From Chaetomium olivaceum (lineage: Eukaryota; Ascomycota; Sordariomycetes; Sordariales; Chaetomiaceae): a DNA stretch of 64,000 nt. This document shows positions 12,206-25,200 of the stretch, piece after piece; the first letter of the stretch is position 1; every line of letters begins with the position of its first letter. The stretch covers positions 296,421 to 360,420 of the forward strand of contig JAYWVB010000033.1 of assembly GCA_039881045.1 (NCBI GenBank), given 5' to 3'. The notes under the pieces were generated by a model, which was not told the origin of the DNA, searched no databases, and saw only the letters and a list, made by a program, of their open reading frames with translations. The translations under genes were made by a program, and so were the position numbers.

Positions 12206-14284
12206 GGAGATATGTTAGAACCCGGTCACGGCTGCGCATCCACTTCGCCGTGCACCGCCAACCCAACTCTCAGATCCTGGTCTCAGACGATCGGAAGTTT
12301 GTCTTGCATCAGGGCGTCGCAACCGGGTGGCGGTGATTCATCAATCGGATCGGATAGTCATGTCGAAGAAGTGGGAGGTGGGTGACAGAGACAGCGGGCG
12401 TTGATATGAATTGGGGTCTCGAATTTCTCCATGAGAGACAGGCGATCGGGAAGTCGGGTCGTTGATGAGGCGGGCGATCTTCAGTCGATCTGGGCCTGTC
12501 TGGCCGCCCTCTGTGCGGTGGTGGTAGTGAACTATTTTCCCATAGTCCGTAACACGACATGAGCATCTACCCAAATCTTGCTTTCCCGAGTGGCCCAATC
12601 CCACTGCTTTCACTGTGCAGTGCACCCGGCTGTCCGTCTCACAAGACGTTTTGTCTCGGACGGACGAAAACAGATCGCGCCTTGGCAACGTCCCACGCCA
12701 CCCAAAATTAACTCACATTAGCCGCCAAGCGCCACGTGACTCCATGCTTTTCATGATCTGAGACAAGGGGTGGCCGCCCCCAAAGAGCTCCCCACTACAC
12801 AGCTCAAGCCCAGCCTCAGAGCCCAGTGTGAGACAGACAGACCTAGAGAGGCAGTCCTTGGCGTTGCTTCGCTGGGGAGAGAGCCTGGTGACTGGCTGGC
12901 GCGCCCAAATCCGCGAAAGGAAGGGCAACGTTTCCGCGAAGGGTGGGTGTCGCTGGGTTGTGACTGGGCCGTTTGGACTGTTTTGGGCGCTTGATGCGAC
13001 GGGCGGTGCCAGGGTTTTTGGGCGGTGTGTTGTGTTGTGTCGTCTGCCGCTGCTGGGAGGCCTGGTCTTTCGTGTAGTTCCATTTTCATGGGTTGAAGGT
13101 TTGAAGTTTGAGTACCTAAGGGAGGGAGCGCCATTTTTAGATTAGGTTGGATTGGGTTGGGTTGGGTTGGGTTGGGTTGGGTTGTTTGGTTATTTCTGTT
13201 TTTGGTTGCTGTGAGCCTGGAAGAGCACGGAGCAGGTAGGGAGGTAGTAGGTAGCAGGGCTGTGAAGTTGTTCCTGTGATCTTGAGCCGTGACTCTTTGG
13301 TGGCGGTTCGGTTTTCGCTGGGAGCTCCTGGCTTGACCGTTGATTGTTCCAGGACTTTTGATCAGTACTTTTGCCGAGTCATGTTAGATAGGCATGACCC
13401 TGGGGAATCGTGGTACGGTATTTTGCGGGTTTACGAGGTTGTCTCCTTGTCGTGGTGCTGGCTTAGACCCTCGGGGGTTTCAGCCGTGTTTTGGTTTTGG
13501 CGGATGGCGATGTAGCATTACCCCCTCAACCCCTTTCCCAAAGCAAAAGTTTGACAACTCCTGAATGCTTCTGGATCACAAGGTGCACAACAAGCATGCA
13601 CAAAATTAAGTGTGAGGAAATCAATCATGGAATGTGAAAGCAATGAATGGCTTGATTGCGTTTAGATTATACACAAGCACTACTGCTTCCTGCTGCCGGA
13701 GCCTTTAGGGACCACAGGCTCCTTGCAACCACGGTTGAGGCAGATGCCATAACCGATGGTAGGTATTCCATCCCCTAAAGCACGGTTTCCTCCGGTCTTG
13801 CCCGAGTGTCTTCCTCCTCCCTGCAATAACAACGCAACGCCATGCTCGCCATGCTGCCACTCCCTCCTCTTCATCCCACCAAAAGGTGGGTGGTCGTCAT
13901 GCTGAAATGAACAAAAGATGATGGTATATGGAAAAGAAATATAGAAACAAAAACAGTAGAGAGCTTTCAGATGGCCATCTAAGAATAGGAATGCATATTT
14001 TCGGTTGTTGATGCCATATGTACGGTTTCTCTCTCCTCCTCCTCTCACTCTGGTCCACGTTTCTCCGTTGGTGATGCCGAAGCGATTGGCTTGTCTCCAT
14101 CGCCTTCGGTCCGTCGATATGGTCATCGTGGCCGGTGTGTCTTGCTGGGGCGGTTGGAACGGATCGGTGGAGGCGACATGGCGAGGTCGTGAGGTAGGGG
14201 TTCAAGAGGTGCTGGCGGCATCGAGTATTCACACCACAGGCGGATATAAACAGGGGTAATAAATAGGTGTGTGTGTGTCTCCAT
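12206..14284. other. Intergenic region, 2.1 kb, between convergent genes
   Basis: This lies between the convergent Rtc3-like and DUF7727-like genes. It contains a GGGTT pentamer repeat at 13154-13183 and T/G-rich surroundings up to about 13530. A TAGGTA-type cluster is at 13232-13256. The minus-strand open frame at 13680-14126 has no codon bias or recognisable motif. Confidence 0.5.
13154..13183 (+). repeat. GGGTT pentanucleotide repeat, 6 units
   Basis: Six perfect tandem GGGTT units are flanked by degenerate GGTTG copies. The unit differs from the fungal telomere unit TTAGGG, so I treat it as an ordinary microsatellite. Confidence 0.9.
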
Positions 14285-14839
14285 CTAGACACGCCCACGC
14301 GCGGTCCTTTGCGGCAAAGTCCATGGTTTCGCGCAAATCATCTGATAAGCCAGTCAGCATCCATCTCAAGCGAAGCAACATCCGACCAAAACATACCTCT
14401 CCTTCACTATACGCCCAAAAGTAGACCCCCAACCCAATGACCTGATAGATTGCAGCGTTCGTGCCCTGGTACATGAGTGCGGCGGCGAGGGCGGTCAGAG
14501 GTAGGAAAGCGAGGCGTGCTTCGAGACTGCGGTGGAAACTGGAACCGGCGAGGAAGCCCAGCGGCCACTCCCATGCGAGAAGGATGATGCCAAAGACGAG
14601 ATTGATGGTTTGGAGCACTGGTATCGGTTTGACGGCGGGATCGAGCGTTTTGGTGATGAAATCCCAAAATATCTTGGGCCAGAAATACCCTTCCACCGCG
14701 GCAGCGATTTGGTCTGAATGTCCATGTTAGCATCCTGTCCTGCTAATCCTCTTCTCGAGAATCCCCCGTTTGGATACCTACACATTGCTGCCGAGAGCAC
14801 AATGAGCCTCGCCCAGTGATTCTTGATAAGCCTTCCCAT
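14285..14839 (-). CDS. Small fungal multi-pass membrane protein (DUF7727-like)
   Basis: Function is unknown. The spliced protein has 143 residues with about four hydrophobic segments. Exons on the minus strand are 14782-14839, 14397-14713 and 14285-14341, with introns of 68 and 55 nt. The N-terminus MGRLIKNHWARLIVLSAAM is followed by QIAAAVEGYFWPKIFWDF, then hydrophobic stretches around INLVFGIILLAWEWPLGFLA, LPLTALAAALMYQGTNAAIY and IGLGVYFWAYSEGE. It ends MICAKPWTLPQR and a short basic tail. I recall this pattern from a conserved fungal family labelled DUF7727; the label is from memory and not searched. Exon lengths sum to an exact codon multiple. Confidence 0.82.
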
Positions 14840-17800
14840 GATTCCGGTTGGCGAATGTTTGTCCGATCAAGCGGTCCCAATGTCCCTTCTAATAGTCCGA
14901 GCTGTTCCACAAATCCCTATCTCTTGCCGTGTCACAACACGCTGATGCTTTTGTCGTTTCCCCGATTATCACACACGAAATTCCGTATCCAAACGACCGA
15001 TCCTGGGCGCCGAAGAAAAGATGCGGTAGCCGAAGCTAAACAAATAATACAGGATAAAAACGAGTCGAAGGAAAGAAAGGCGAGGTTCCGGACCTGCGAT
15101 GGATTGGTGACCTGGGCTACCGAGATCCAAGAGAAAAAGATCGATATGAAAGAAGGCTATCGACCAGCGGCGGCGAAGAAGGAGAGGGAAGGAAGAGAGG
15201 CGGAGGAGAGGTCCGAGACAGCCACGGCCAGCGGGGCGGTGATGGGTTGATATTGGGGATCCTCCCTCGCCCTCGGCCGGTAGGGCGAGACAAGCCCGGG
15301 CGTGGGGGGGAGTCTGGCACTCGCCCTGGAGGGCTGGCACCGGAGCCCGGGAACTCGTGTATCAGATGGTCCGCCGGGGGGGTGCCTGTGTCTCGGGTCG
15401 CAAGTCTGAAGCTGGGGTGTGTTCGTGCGATATCCAAGTTCGGGTGACCCTGTCTATGACCACGGCAGGCATATGGACAAGCATTGATGGGGGTTCAAAG
15501 ATATGGACCGTTTCGCGGATCGAGGCTTAAGCGGCCATGGGGATGCCGGAGGTCGACGGGGGGTCTGATTCAGACGAAGCCTTCTTTCTCTCAACTGCCG
15601 TGGGATGTCAGGCCGGACAGCCCTCGCATTGAGTCGCGATGGAGATCAGACAAGGTGATGGTTACCAAGGGGAAGGTTTGAGGTGGAAGGGGGCGTTTGG
15701 GCATGTAGGTAATGTATGAGCGGAGCGGGGACGGTGCTTGATCGCCAGACACCCGGGACCTTGAGAGTTTAAGAAGTGACAGGGTCTATTGCGCCCAGAA
15801 CGCCGAGATGCCTGAGGGGGGACCCTGCGCGCGAGCGGCCGTGGACTGTGTAAGTCAAATGTGGAGTCGTTTCCGGAGCTTTTGAACACCCCCTTGTCGG
15901 ACACGGGGGGTGGGTTCAGAGAAACAACGACAGCCTGACTCGGTGTGAGGGAAAAAAGGGAGAGAGGGTTGCCTCATCAGCAGAGACCATGAAATGGAAG
16001 CACGATCTGTGTCATGAGCAGAACCAGCCACGTTCGGGGCCGCCTCAGCGTCTCCGCGCAAGCGACGGTGAGCGAGCCAGAGTCCCCGCAGATGGTCCGC
16101 ATGGCAGCAGCCGAGGGGAAGGGCGGGACGTTGCTGAGGTTGAGTGGGGAAGCAGGGGGCGGCTCGCGAAGCAGGAAAAGGAACCAGGGGTATCCCACAC
16201 CCCTCTGCTTCACTCATCAGATACCAGCGATTTGCTGTCGTTGAAGGCAAATCCCCGGCCGCTGCCCAGACCGACCATGGGCGCGGGCGGTAAAATGCGG
16301 ACGCTCAAGGCGGACCGTGGCCGACGGGCAATGACCTGCTGCGTATTTAATTTTCCTCCGTTTTTCCACTTATTTTTCGGTTTTTCGCCCCAATTCCTCG
16401 TTCCGCCGGATGAGAGGTAGCGATGAAAAATAACGATTTTCGTCGGCCATTACCCACCGGGCAGACTGCACGAAGCTCATTTGGGCGACGACGAGAGAGA
16501 AACAGAGATGGGCTTTTTGGTGGACTTTTGGTGGCTTCTTTCGATGCAAGCGTTGCGACACAGCTTTCTGGGCTGCACTGTTTGGTGTGATTGGTGTGTG
16601 CCGAGGGCGGCTACAGGGCTGGTCGCGCCAATGAGATGGCCAGCCACCATATCGCTGCGTTCGGAATCAAGGGTCCCCCGCATGCCTCCTTGTCTGCCAA
16701 GATGATGTACCGACCTGTAACGCCCCTGCACTTGGCCGCTGTCAAGTGACAAAGTCGGCTCCTTAACCCTGAGAGGTTCCAGGTTCTTTCTGTCTCTTTG
16801 GTGGCTGAGATGCATCGCGGCTGGATTGGGCAACAATAACGGCACTATCGGCTTTCTGTGCGGCTGCTGTGGGCTGGGCTGCGTCTGCACGCAAGCAATG
16901 AATGCGAGCAAGAACTGCCTGAGAAGAAGAAGAGGTCCAGAGTTGCCCCGAACCGAGCAAGCACCCCCAATTGTCCTTTCCATGCTGCCAGACAAGACAT
17001 TGACGTTCCAAAATGGAAGCTTGCATGTTCGACGATGCATCAAAAATCTCTGCTCAAACCGAATCCGGGATTTTCCTTGCCGCTGCCACCACCTCGTACC
17101 GTCGAACAGCCACAGCAGACTCTGAGACCCGGTCCCGCTCATCCGGCGGCCGGCTGAAGCACAAACCGTTTGAGGCGGCTGGGGCGAACAATGCTGATGG
17201 AGGGGGATCCATAATCTTGGCAGGGCCCGGAGCAGGGATGCTCGCTTAGGTGCCGCTGGCTTGCTTGAGCGGCGGGCCTCGACATGACAACCGCTGATAA
17301 TAAAAATGCTCTCTCATCAGATGTCGATGATGCTGGCCGCCATTGTTGATAGTGGCGAAGAAGGCTGCGAATGTTCTCTGTCGCTCAATTTCCGTTTTGG
17401 CAGAGCGTTACGTTCGTCCATCATCGCAAGACACTGTCCTTCCACGTGGAAACGTCTTTTAGGACTTGGTGTTTCTCAAAAACCTCTGTGGATTGTGAAC
17501 CCAAACGCCAAGGGGTTTGATGGCTGTCAGCTACCACGTTACCCAAGCAGTGACGGGAACTTGGCTTCATCAACACAGCAAGCCGGCCACTTCGGCAGCA
17601 AAAGAATCTTCAGTTGACGACCATTCTAACATCTATGTATAAAACCTCCCGCCCGTTCCTGCAGCACATGAGCGCAGTCTTCTATATCTGGTGGGCCAAA
17701 ATCCCCAGGCATTTGCATTTGTGTTCACCCGGCCCGGTCCCAGCCTCCGTGTTGCTTGCATATGCACATCGAACATCTCCTTGCTCGTGGCCTCAATATG

Positions 17801-19300
17801 GATCGAGAAAGAACGCTGAACCAATCTTTCCAGCGGTTGGTCACCGTCAATCATTGGCCGCTTCGGCATGGAATGAAGCCTCGAGTCCAATGAGAATCGA
17901 AAGCCAGGGCAGCTTCTCCCATTCCCAGCCAATAAAATGGGGCTGAAATGGGGTTCCCCCGCACCGTGTGGCTGCTTGGCCGCGAGCCGGTTCACCACTG
18001 TACCCTGCAGCAGATCACATCGCACAATGCTGGGCTATTTTTATCGTCACAGCTGGGTCGAGTCGACTTTCGCTCACTTTCAAATACCTTTATGTTACGG
18101 CCAAGCTCCTCGGGTCGAGGTGGAAAGGATTATATCACGCCACTATTTGCGGTGCAAACTAACGCTGCCATGATTTTGCAGTTGTCTTGGTGCGGCCAAG
18201 ACACCGTGCCTCGTTGACTTTGGTGCGGAGTTTGAGCCAGCGATCTCCCCGAGGCTGGGCGTTGTCGTCACCGCATCCCCGCCGAGCAAACATCGAGACG
18301 AACAAGATATTCTTGGTCTCACCTGCAGCCCTGCTTCTTCACCGCTACCACGTTCGTGCCACTGTCCACTACGCCGCCGTCCCCGCGCTTCTCGGCCCGT
18401 GGGCTGACCGCCACCAACGCCTCTTCACGGTGAACCGGCCAGGGTGGCCGCCTCGACTTGAGACCACAACGTTGAGCCTTTGCGTGGTCCCAATCGGGAT
18501 ACAAAATCATCAAAAGTCCTTTCCCATTCGCCTCATCTCGTCTCATCCTATGAACACATGACTTTTCGCGTGAGCCGCAATATGTCAGCTGCCTCATACA
18601 CGTACCGACAACTCCATTGGCATCTTGATTCCCTTGGAACCAACAATACATAGACCAGAAATATCGATCCTGGAGGATTATTGACTCAGTTGGAGATGGC
18701 AGCTGACGCAAGAACCAACGTGTTGAAGAAGAGATTAGATACATCCAGCGGGCAATAACGCCGCCAACTTCAAAATGTATTCTTAGTAGCTGTTGAAATC
18801 CCGCACTGCCATTGGGCCTCGCAAACAGACTATTAGGCGACGGGCTGCATAGAATTCGACCACGCCCAAATCGGTGTCTGCTCCGTCCAACTATGTACAC
18901 AGTAGTTACTGCAGCCTTGCTGCGTAAGGCTGCAAAGTGCATGACTAAACAGCAAGTGGCTTGCGTGTAGCCGCCTGCCATGAAGCTCACTCGTGGCTTT
19001 CCTGCCAAGCACCAGATGACCCAACTTGCCGCCAGATCTTGTGTCTGCCGCGGCAATGTCTTAGATGTCGGTGATGCCATCACATCCATCCGCCACGGCG
19101 GCTCTGGGCTTATATAGCAAATCACGCCCACCCGCCAAGTCATTTGTGAGCTCCGCTCTCACATCTTGTAAGTTAGCCTCTCGCCGAGGTACCATCCTCA
19201 TCAATGCCACGTAGACAGACCACCGAGACCACCGGCCCATGCCCAAGCATCACCTCCCAAGAGCCCTAACCGCAGTCCAATCTGGGTAGGTTTAACCCGC
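14840..19300. other. Gene-free stretch of about 4.4 kb
   Basis: This is the longest interval without a supportable gene. It starts with the promoter of the DUF7727-like gene. No protein motif, RNA gene, transposon remnant, terminal repeat or tandem array was recognised on either strand. Open frames of 221 codons (16477-17142, minus) and 274 codons (18319-19143, minus) exist, but their translations look compositionally random and are rich in Arg, Ser, Cys and Trp. Confidence 0.4.
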
Positions 19301-20212
19301 TCACCCCGTGGTAAACTCAAACTGCCAAAAAGAGACTATCCCATCACTCTCAGAATCCCCCATCATCACCTCCCCGGCCGAGATCCCGTGAACCAAGTCC
19401 GCCAAACTAACCCACCGCTCCCTCAACCCTCCACAACCCCTTCAGACAGCTCACCGGGCATTGTACTATTCCCACCCTGCACCTGATCTTGACCGTAGCC
19501 CTGACCGTAGCCCTGACCGTACCCGTGGCCGTAACCCCGACCCCCAACCTGCCACCTCCCATGTCCCGGTCCCTGGCCCTGGCTCTGTACACGTGCTGTC
19601 GTGGTGGTGGTGGTGGTGGTTGTGCACCAAGGCAGCAGCTCGCGCGCGGCATCGATCGCCGGCCAGCTATAGGCATCGGCGGCGGCGGCGGCGGCAGCGG
19701 CAGCGGTTCGCACAGCCACGAGCGAGGAATGGAAGGCGCGTAGGGTGGCGGGTAGGGCGGGCAGGGCGGCTGGGTCGGAGAGGGGGGCTGGGGTGAGGGG
19801 GATTATGGGGAAGGGCAGGGCGTGGGTTTGGAGTCTGTGTGTTTCCATTGGTGGTTAATTAAGTGCGTGTTTGTAGGTGACTTGGGTATTTGTGTGTGTT
19901 GTGTGTGCGTGTGTGTGCGTGTGTGTGTTGCTTGGGGTGGGCTAAGGCTTACTGGATGTGGAGGTCCATGAAGGACTGCATGGAGGGTTGGGAGGCTGGT
20001 GGGCCGCCGTCTTGGGTGTATAGGAGAAAGAGGATGGCGGTGTTGTAACCGTTGGTGAGCTGGTGGAGGTGCTGGATCCGGGGAAGTGTTTCTGGATTGG
20101 TGAGGTCTTCGGGTGAGAGGAGCAGGAGATGGAAGGTCTCATAGCTTTTTGAGTGCAAGTCTGGGATGCTTAGGGCGATGTCGTGGGTCAACAAGTTTGA
20201 TTCTAAGACCAT
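19301..20212 (-). CDS. Unrecognised fungal protein with Gly/Gln-rich insert
   Basis: I do not recognise this family. Hand splicing gives 242 residues from exons 19953-20212, 19483-19834 and 19301-19417. Exon 1 looks like a folded domain (HDIALSIPDLHSKSYETFHL, LPRIQHLHQLTNGYNTAILF, QSFMDLHIQ) and continues in frame into exon 2 (THALPFPIIPLTPAP). Exon 2 then carries poly-Ala, poly-Thr and a GYGQG repeat tract. Exon 3 reads RWVSLADLVHGISAGEV... and ends WQFEFTTG. The first intron (118 nt) contains a TTAATTAAC branch-like site and a GT/CA microsatellite. The second intron (19418-19482) is my inference; without it the protein stops at 19423. The total is an exact codon multiple, which supports the model. 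Confidence 0.6.
19891..19928 (+). repeat. GT-rich dinucleotide microsatellite
   Basis: This is an imperfect GT array with TTG and GC interruptions. It lies inside the first intron of the minus-strand gene at 19301-20212, where it reads as CA on the coding strand. Confidence 0.85.
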
Positions 20213-20732
20213 ATTAGCTGTGAAATATCTATGTTTTGCTCAGCATGTGGTGGTACCTTTCCATCGCCTCCCTTCGGATTGTAAAAGTTGGGTTGCAGCT
20301 GAAGTCCAAGCCGGGCGTTGCCTCAGTCTTGAGCAGATCAAGTTCACCGCGGATTCCTCATTCGAGAAGTTCATACTGCCGTTATTTTCACTGCGGGATT
20401 GAATCATGAAGTATTGAGTGGTCTCTCATTAACTCATTGGGTATCGCTTCTATTAGGTTCCAGTTGTATGTCAAGGAATTTTCTGGAGAAAGGTTTGCTC
20501 GCCTCTGTACACCTTTGCGCCTTCCTCATGTGAAAACTTACATCCAGACCACTAGGCACCAACCCGACGCCGTCTATCATCCATGCTCACTCTTCAAACA
20601 TTTCATCATCATCGTACAGATAAATAAACCAGACGCCAGCACATGTCTCCGTGCTGCACCTCAAACGGGAATATCGCGCCCGGGCCCTGGAAGGAGTATG
20701 GTGGTGGGTACTGAATTCCCTGCTTCTCGACA
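20213..20732. other. Intergenic region upstream of the unrecognised gene
   Basis: This holds the promoter of the gene ending at 20212 and the 3' flank of the OPA3-like gene. No gene or repeat is seen. The composition is more AT-rich than the flanking coding DNA. Confidence 0.5.
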
Positions 20733-21448
20733 TCAAGCTGTCACCGTTGGGGTCGCTAGGAGGGGCTGCTTCGTCTTCGGATCCTTGAAGGTCCTCAACG
20801 CCTCCTCGATCAGCTGTACCCGCTCTTGCTGCTTCCTCTCCCGAGATTCTAGCTCCTCCTCTTTTATCCTGAGTTCCTCCATCCGATTCTGGAGTTCCTC
20901 AATCATCTCCTTGTTCTTATCCGGCTTCTGGGACGACTTCCAGTACTCGTACGTTATCAAGCCACCCGCAACCGCAAGAATAAATGTATCGCCAATCACA
21001 TCAGCAAAAAGATCGACCGCTTTTGCCTCGGGTAGCGGCCTGAACTTGCGCTTCCAAATGCTGACGGGAACTTCCTTGGGCTCCTTGATTGTCGCCCTCG
21101 CTGTTGTCCCGTACTTGGCTCGGAGCTCCTCCTCCTTTTTGACTTGCTCCTCTGTTTTTACCACGGGTGCTTCGGCCTTCTCCTTTGCTCGTTGCTCGGC
21201 ATCTTTGTTCCGTATTACGGCGACCGACATCCGCATATTAAGCTGGTGTATTAACTGGCCATACCGCGCGGCAAAGGCCCGGAATCTGGGGTGTTCGTGT
21301 GCCTGGTGTTTTATGTGGTTCTGCGAGGTGGGAGGAGTCAGTAGGGTGCCGGGCTCGGGAGATGGTCTGGGAGCAAACGAACCGCGCCATATTTGGAAAC
21401 ATGTCGCACGAGGAGAGCTGCGAGCTTGAAGAGGGGCAGTGGCACCAT
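20733..21448 (-). CDS. OPA3-like protein
   Basis: OPA3 family proteins sit on mitochondrial membranes and affect mitochondrial shape and metabolism; their biochemistry is unclear. The spliced protein has 217 residues from exons 21383-21448 and 20733-21320, with one intron of 62 nt at 21321-21382. The N-terminus MVPLPLFKLAALLVRHVSK is the family's mitochondrial leader-like helix. It is followed by HEHPRFRAFAARYGQLIHQL. A conserved segment FRPLPEAKAVDLFADVIGD leads into a hydrophobic stretch at about residues 133-149 (TFILAVAGGLITYEYW). A Glu/Arg-rich coiled coil follows (EMIEELQNRMEELRIKEEEL). It is divergent from the Polo kinase, 811 bp apart. Identity is strong from motif order and length. 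Confidence 0.9.
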
Positions 21449-22259
21449 TGTGCGTTCAGCTCTGGCTCGTTAACCGGCTAGTGGATTGCGATGCCGAATA
21501 TATGGGTGTCGGGTTCGGGGCTCGGCGTCGTAATATGTGTTAGAAAGGTCTCTTGCTGATTGAATGGCTTTAACTGTCGGCTTCACTCAGGAACCTTCGG
21601 CAGTCGGGCATGGAGTCATCTTGACTTTGGTGGGGCTGTCCCAGGGACAGCTCGGTGCTTGAACCAATGGTGTTGCGGCGGGTCGTCGTTCAAGGAAGCT
21701 TATTATTCGCAAGCCGCAGGCACAGCTAATGGACGGCCGAGGTGGGGACCCACAGTTAGGCCCTGTTGCTGTGGTGATCCGGCCAAACACTCCACGCACG
21801 GCTCGGCCGCGATTTTCCCGACTGCATCTTTCCGGACCCGACGTCTGCAACAAACACTTCGCCGGACCGGACTCATCACTAATTCCTCCTTGCTGTCACC
21901 GGTTGTGAGCACGCCTTGTCAACGGCAGCTCTATCGTGTGCATCCAAGTCACGATCAACCACGGTCGCCGTATACAATAACGTGTTGCATCGTAAGTTGA
22001 TCCCTCACCAGCTCCAATCGTCTTTTTCTATGTTTTAGTGCGGGTTGGAGACTTTATACATCTCATGATAGCATCGTGACAACAACTGTCAATGCTAGTC
22101 TCAGCGTGTTGTATAACCTCGTTGTTTGACTAACACTGACGGGTAAACAGACCTGGGATAGCACCAGCTTTTCCTTGGCAACACGTTGCCACGCAAGACA
22201 TTGAGACTTCACAGCCCCCGGATCTTCTCTCGAGCCTCCGGAGCCCGAAGGGTATTGAA
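21449..22259. other. Divergent promoter region, OPA3-like / Polo kinase
   Basis: About 0.8 kb separates the two start codons and must contain both promoters. The kinase-proximal part (from about 22000) is likely 5' leader. No coding gene or RNA gene is evident. Confidence 0.5.
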
Positions 22260-25200
22260 ATGGAGGCGTTGTCCCCCCGGGATGCTAATGCCCAACGGGT
22301 CCCTCGAGCACACGAGCTGAAAACGAAGGCTGCCGCCCAGCTCAAGACCACGAGGGACAAGGAGCACCCGCCACCGCCACCCAACAATGTCGTCGAGCCC
22401 CCGAGCTCCGACCGCAAGGATGGTGTCGTGTATCAAGTCGGCAAGCTCCTAGGAAAGGGTGGCTTTGCCATTTGCTACGAAAGCAAGGCTGCGGGAGCAT
22501 CCAAGCGCGTCGCCCTGAAGATCGTCAAGAGCAAGATGCCGACAAAGATGGAGCAAAAGGTGGGTAGTCTGATAATGGCGTGACCGGACTTTAAACTAAC
22601 AACCTTCTCTAGTTCCAAACAGAACTACAGATCCACTCGAAGATGCGCCACCAGAACATCGTCCAATTTCACCGCGCCTTTACTTTCGAGAGCTGCACGT
22701 ACCTGGTTCTGGAGCTTTGCCCCAATGGCTCGCTGATGGACATGGTCAAGCGTCGCAAGGGCTTGACCGAGGCCGAAGTACGCTTCTACACGGTCCAGAT
22801 TGCTGGCGCCATCAAATATATGCACGCAAAGGGCATCATCCACCGGGATCTCAAGATGGGCAACATCTTCCTCGACAAATACATGAACGCAAAGATCGGC
22901 GACTTCGGCCTCGCTGCACTCCTCCTCACCGGCAAGGACATGCAGGTCATGCGACGGACGACATTGTGCGGGACACCCAACTACATCGCTCCTGAGATCT
23001 TGGAAAAGGGGAAGAAGGGCCATGATCACATGGTCGATATCTGGAGTCTAGGAATCATTGTGTAAGGTCTTCCTAACACCAATCGCATGGCATACACAAT
23101 GCTAATCCAAACTAGGTTCGCGATGCTCACATCTAAACCCCCTTTCCAATCATCGACAACCGACGAGATTTACCGCCGCGCAAAAGACCGTGACTACGAA
23201 TGGCCATCACCCGAGACGTCGTCGAAATACATTACCGAGGAAGCGAAAGATTTGGTTGCTACCATGCTCCAGGATGCAGACAAGAGGCCCGACCCCGACA
23301 CAATTGTGGCACACCCATTCTTCACCGCTGGGTACATGCCAGGCCCTTCCGACATCAACTACAAGCTGCGGGAGCTTGCGCCGGAAAACCCTGCCTTTTA
23401 CGAGCAACTTAATTCCCAGGCCCAGTCAATCAACCTTCGAAACGTCCAGGAGATGTGCCGAGAGTGTGGTGTTGGGCCGTGGTGCCAGTCGCAGTTGGTC
23501 TTCAGGAATATCTGGAGAGAGATGGCAGAGGAGGAACAGAACGGCCTAACCCCCGTCATCCCCCTGGCTGAGGGTATTGTTTACCGTCCCTTTGACGAGA
23601 TCAAGAACGAACAGAAGCTCCAGGCCCGGATCGCAGCCCAACAGCTTTCAAAACAATCTTCGCAAACTTTAGAGCGAACATACGACTCCAAAGGTGCAAA
23701 GGAGAGCACACTATCCCAAAAGCCCTCGACCGGCCTACTACGGGCTCCGCCGCAAAGCTTTGCTGCTCAGCAAAGGGCGCAACACAGGCCTGCAACCACA
23801 ACGACGGGCGTGTCCCGGTCCAAAAGTGTCACGGAGCCAGCTACGAGAACAGTCGCCCTGCGACCGCGCCCCGCGAGAGAAACACCCGCGCCCTCCAACA
23901 GCCCTCGGATGAGCCCGCTCCGGTTTCAAGGACCTCGACCCGGAGTCTTCGCAGTCAACTCACCTCGACGAGGAGCCAACCAGCGGTCCGCTCAGACGAC
24001 AGTGCGCCCCCGCCACGGCGGTCTGCATCCACGCGAGAGAAGCGGCAGGAAGACAAGCTATCGCTTTTTAGCCCATCTGAGTACCAAGAAGCGGTCCCTG
24101 GTACCCAGCCAGATGTCGTGCTTGAGCGGCTCCAAAAGCTTCAGGCTGAGCTTGAGCGGGCACTCAACGCCCGTACCATGGCACTTGTGTCTTCGAGGGA
24201 CAAGACGCCGTCGCCCCCGCATATCGTGGTAAAATGGGTTGATTACACCAACAAATTTGGTCTGGGCTACGTCCTCAATGACGGAAGTGTTGGATGTATC
24301 CTCCGCAGCATCCCGTCACCAGAGAGCCCCGAACCTGGCATGTTGCCCCCCGCTTGTTTGCTCGTCCATGACGCCGAGCGACACTGCCTGCGCAAGAACG
24401 ATCCGAACTACAGCGGACGCCACCAAATTGTTCCCATGAAAGAAGGCATCTACTTCTACGAGAACAACGGGGAGACTGGCATCTCCCGCGTCCGGGTCGC
24501 TCCGGAGAACTTCATCCTCCCTGTCCACGAAGACGGCACCGTCGGAAAGCTCTCGGCAGGACGCGACATCTACGACCACCGAAAACGCGAGCGCATCGTT
24601 CTCTGGAAGAAGTTTGCCAACTACATGATCGCCTACGGCCGCGAGATGGACAGCCCCACCCAGCAATCAACACCCACGACCGAAGAAGCAGCCATCCGGG
24701 TGCCGACCATCACGGACCCGACGGCAGTGCCCTCAGACGTCGTCACCTTTTACCAGCGGTTCGGCGACGTCGGCTGCTGGATGTTCGCGGACGGACACAC
24801 GCAGTTCAACTTCCCGGACCACACCAAGATCGTCCTCGACGCCGCGGGCGTGTGGTGCCACTTCTGGCACCTCCCGCAGGACGCCGCCCGCCGCCTCGAC
24901 GAGACGGGCTCCCTCGCCGAATCCGCCCTCGACGACCGCGCCGTCCTCTCCTACCCGCTGCAAACCCTCCTCAACTTTGCCAAGACCTCCTCCTCCTCCT
25001 CCCTCAGCAGCTCCGGCTCGCGCCGCCGGCCCGAGATCGCCCCGGACCTCCAGGGCATCCCCGCCGCGAACCAGTTCCGCAAGAAGATCGAGTTTGTGCG
25101 CGACGTCGTGCGCGAGTGGACCGCCAATGGCGGCCTGGGCAACTCAGACCTGAGCCGCGAGCGCCGTCTGCGCTGGACTGGTGTGCGTGAGACGAGGGGC

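Noticed and set aside
13154..13183. Possible internal telomere repeat
   Set aside because: The unit is GGGTT, not TTAGGG.
18319..19143. 274-codon minus-strand frame in the gene-free stretch
   Set aside because: It has no motif, is Trp/Cys/Arg-rich, shows no codon bias and has no plausible introns. I would revisit it only with transcript support.
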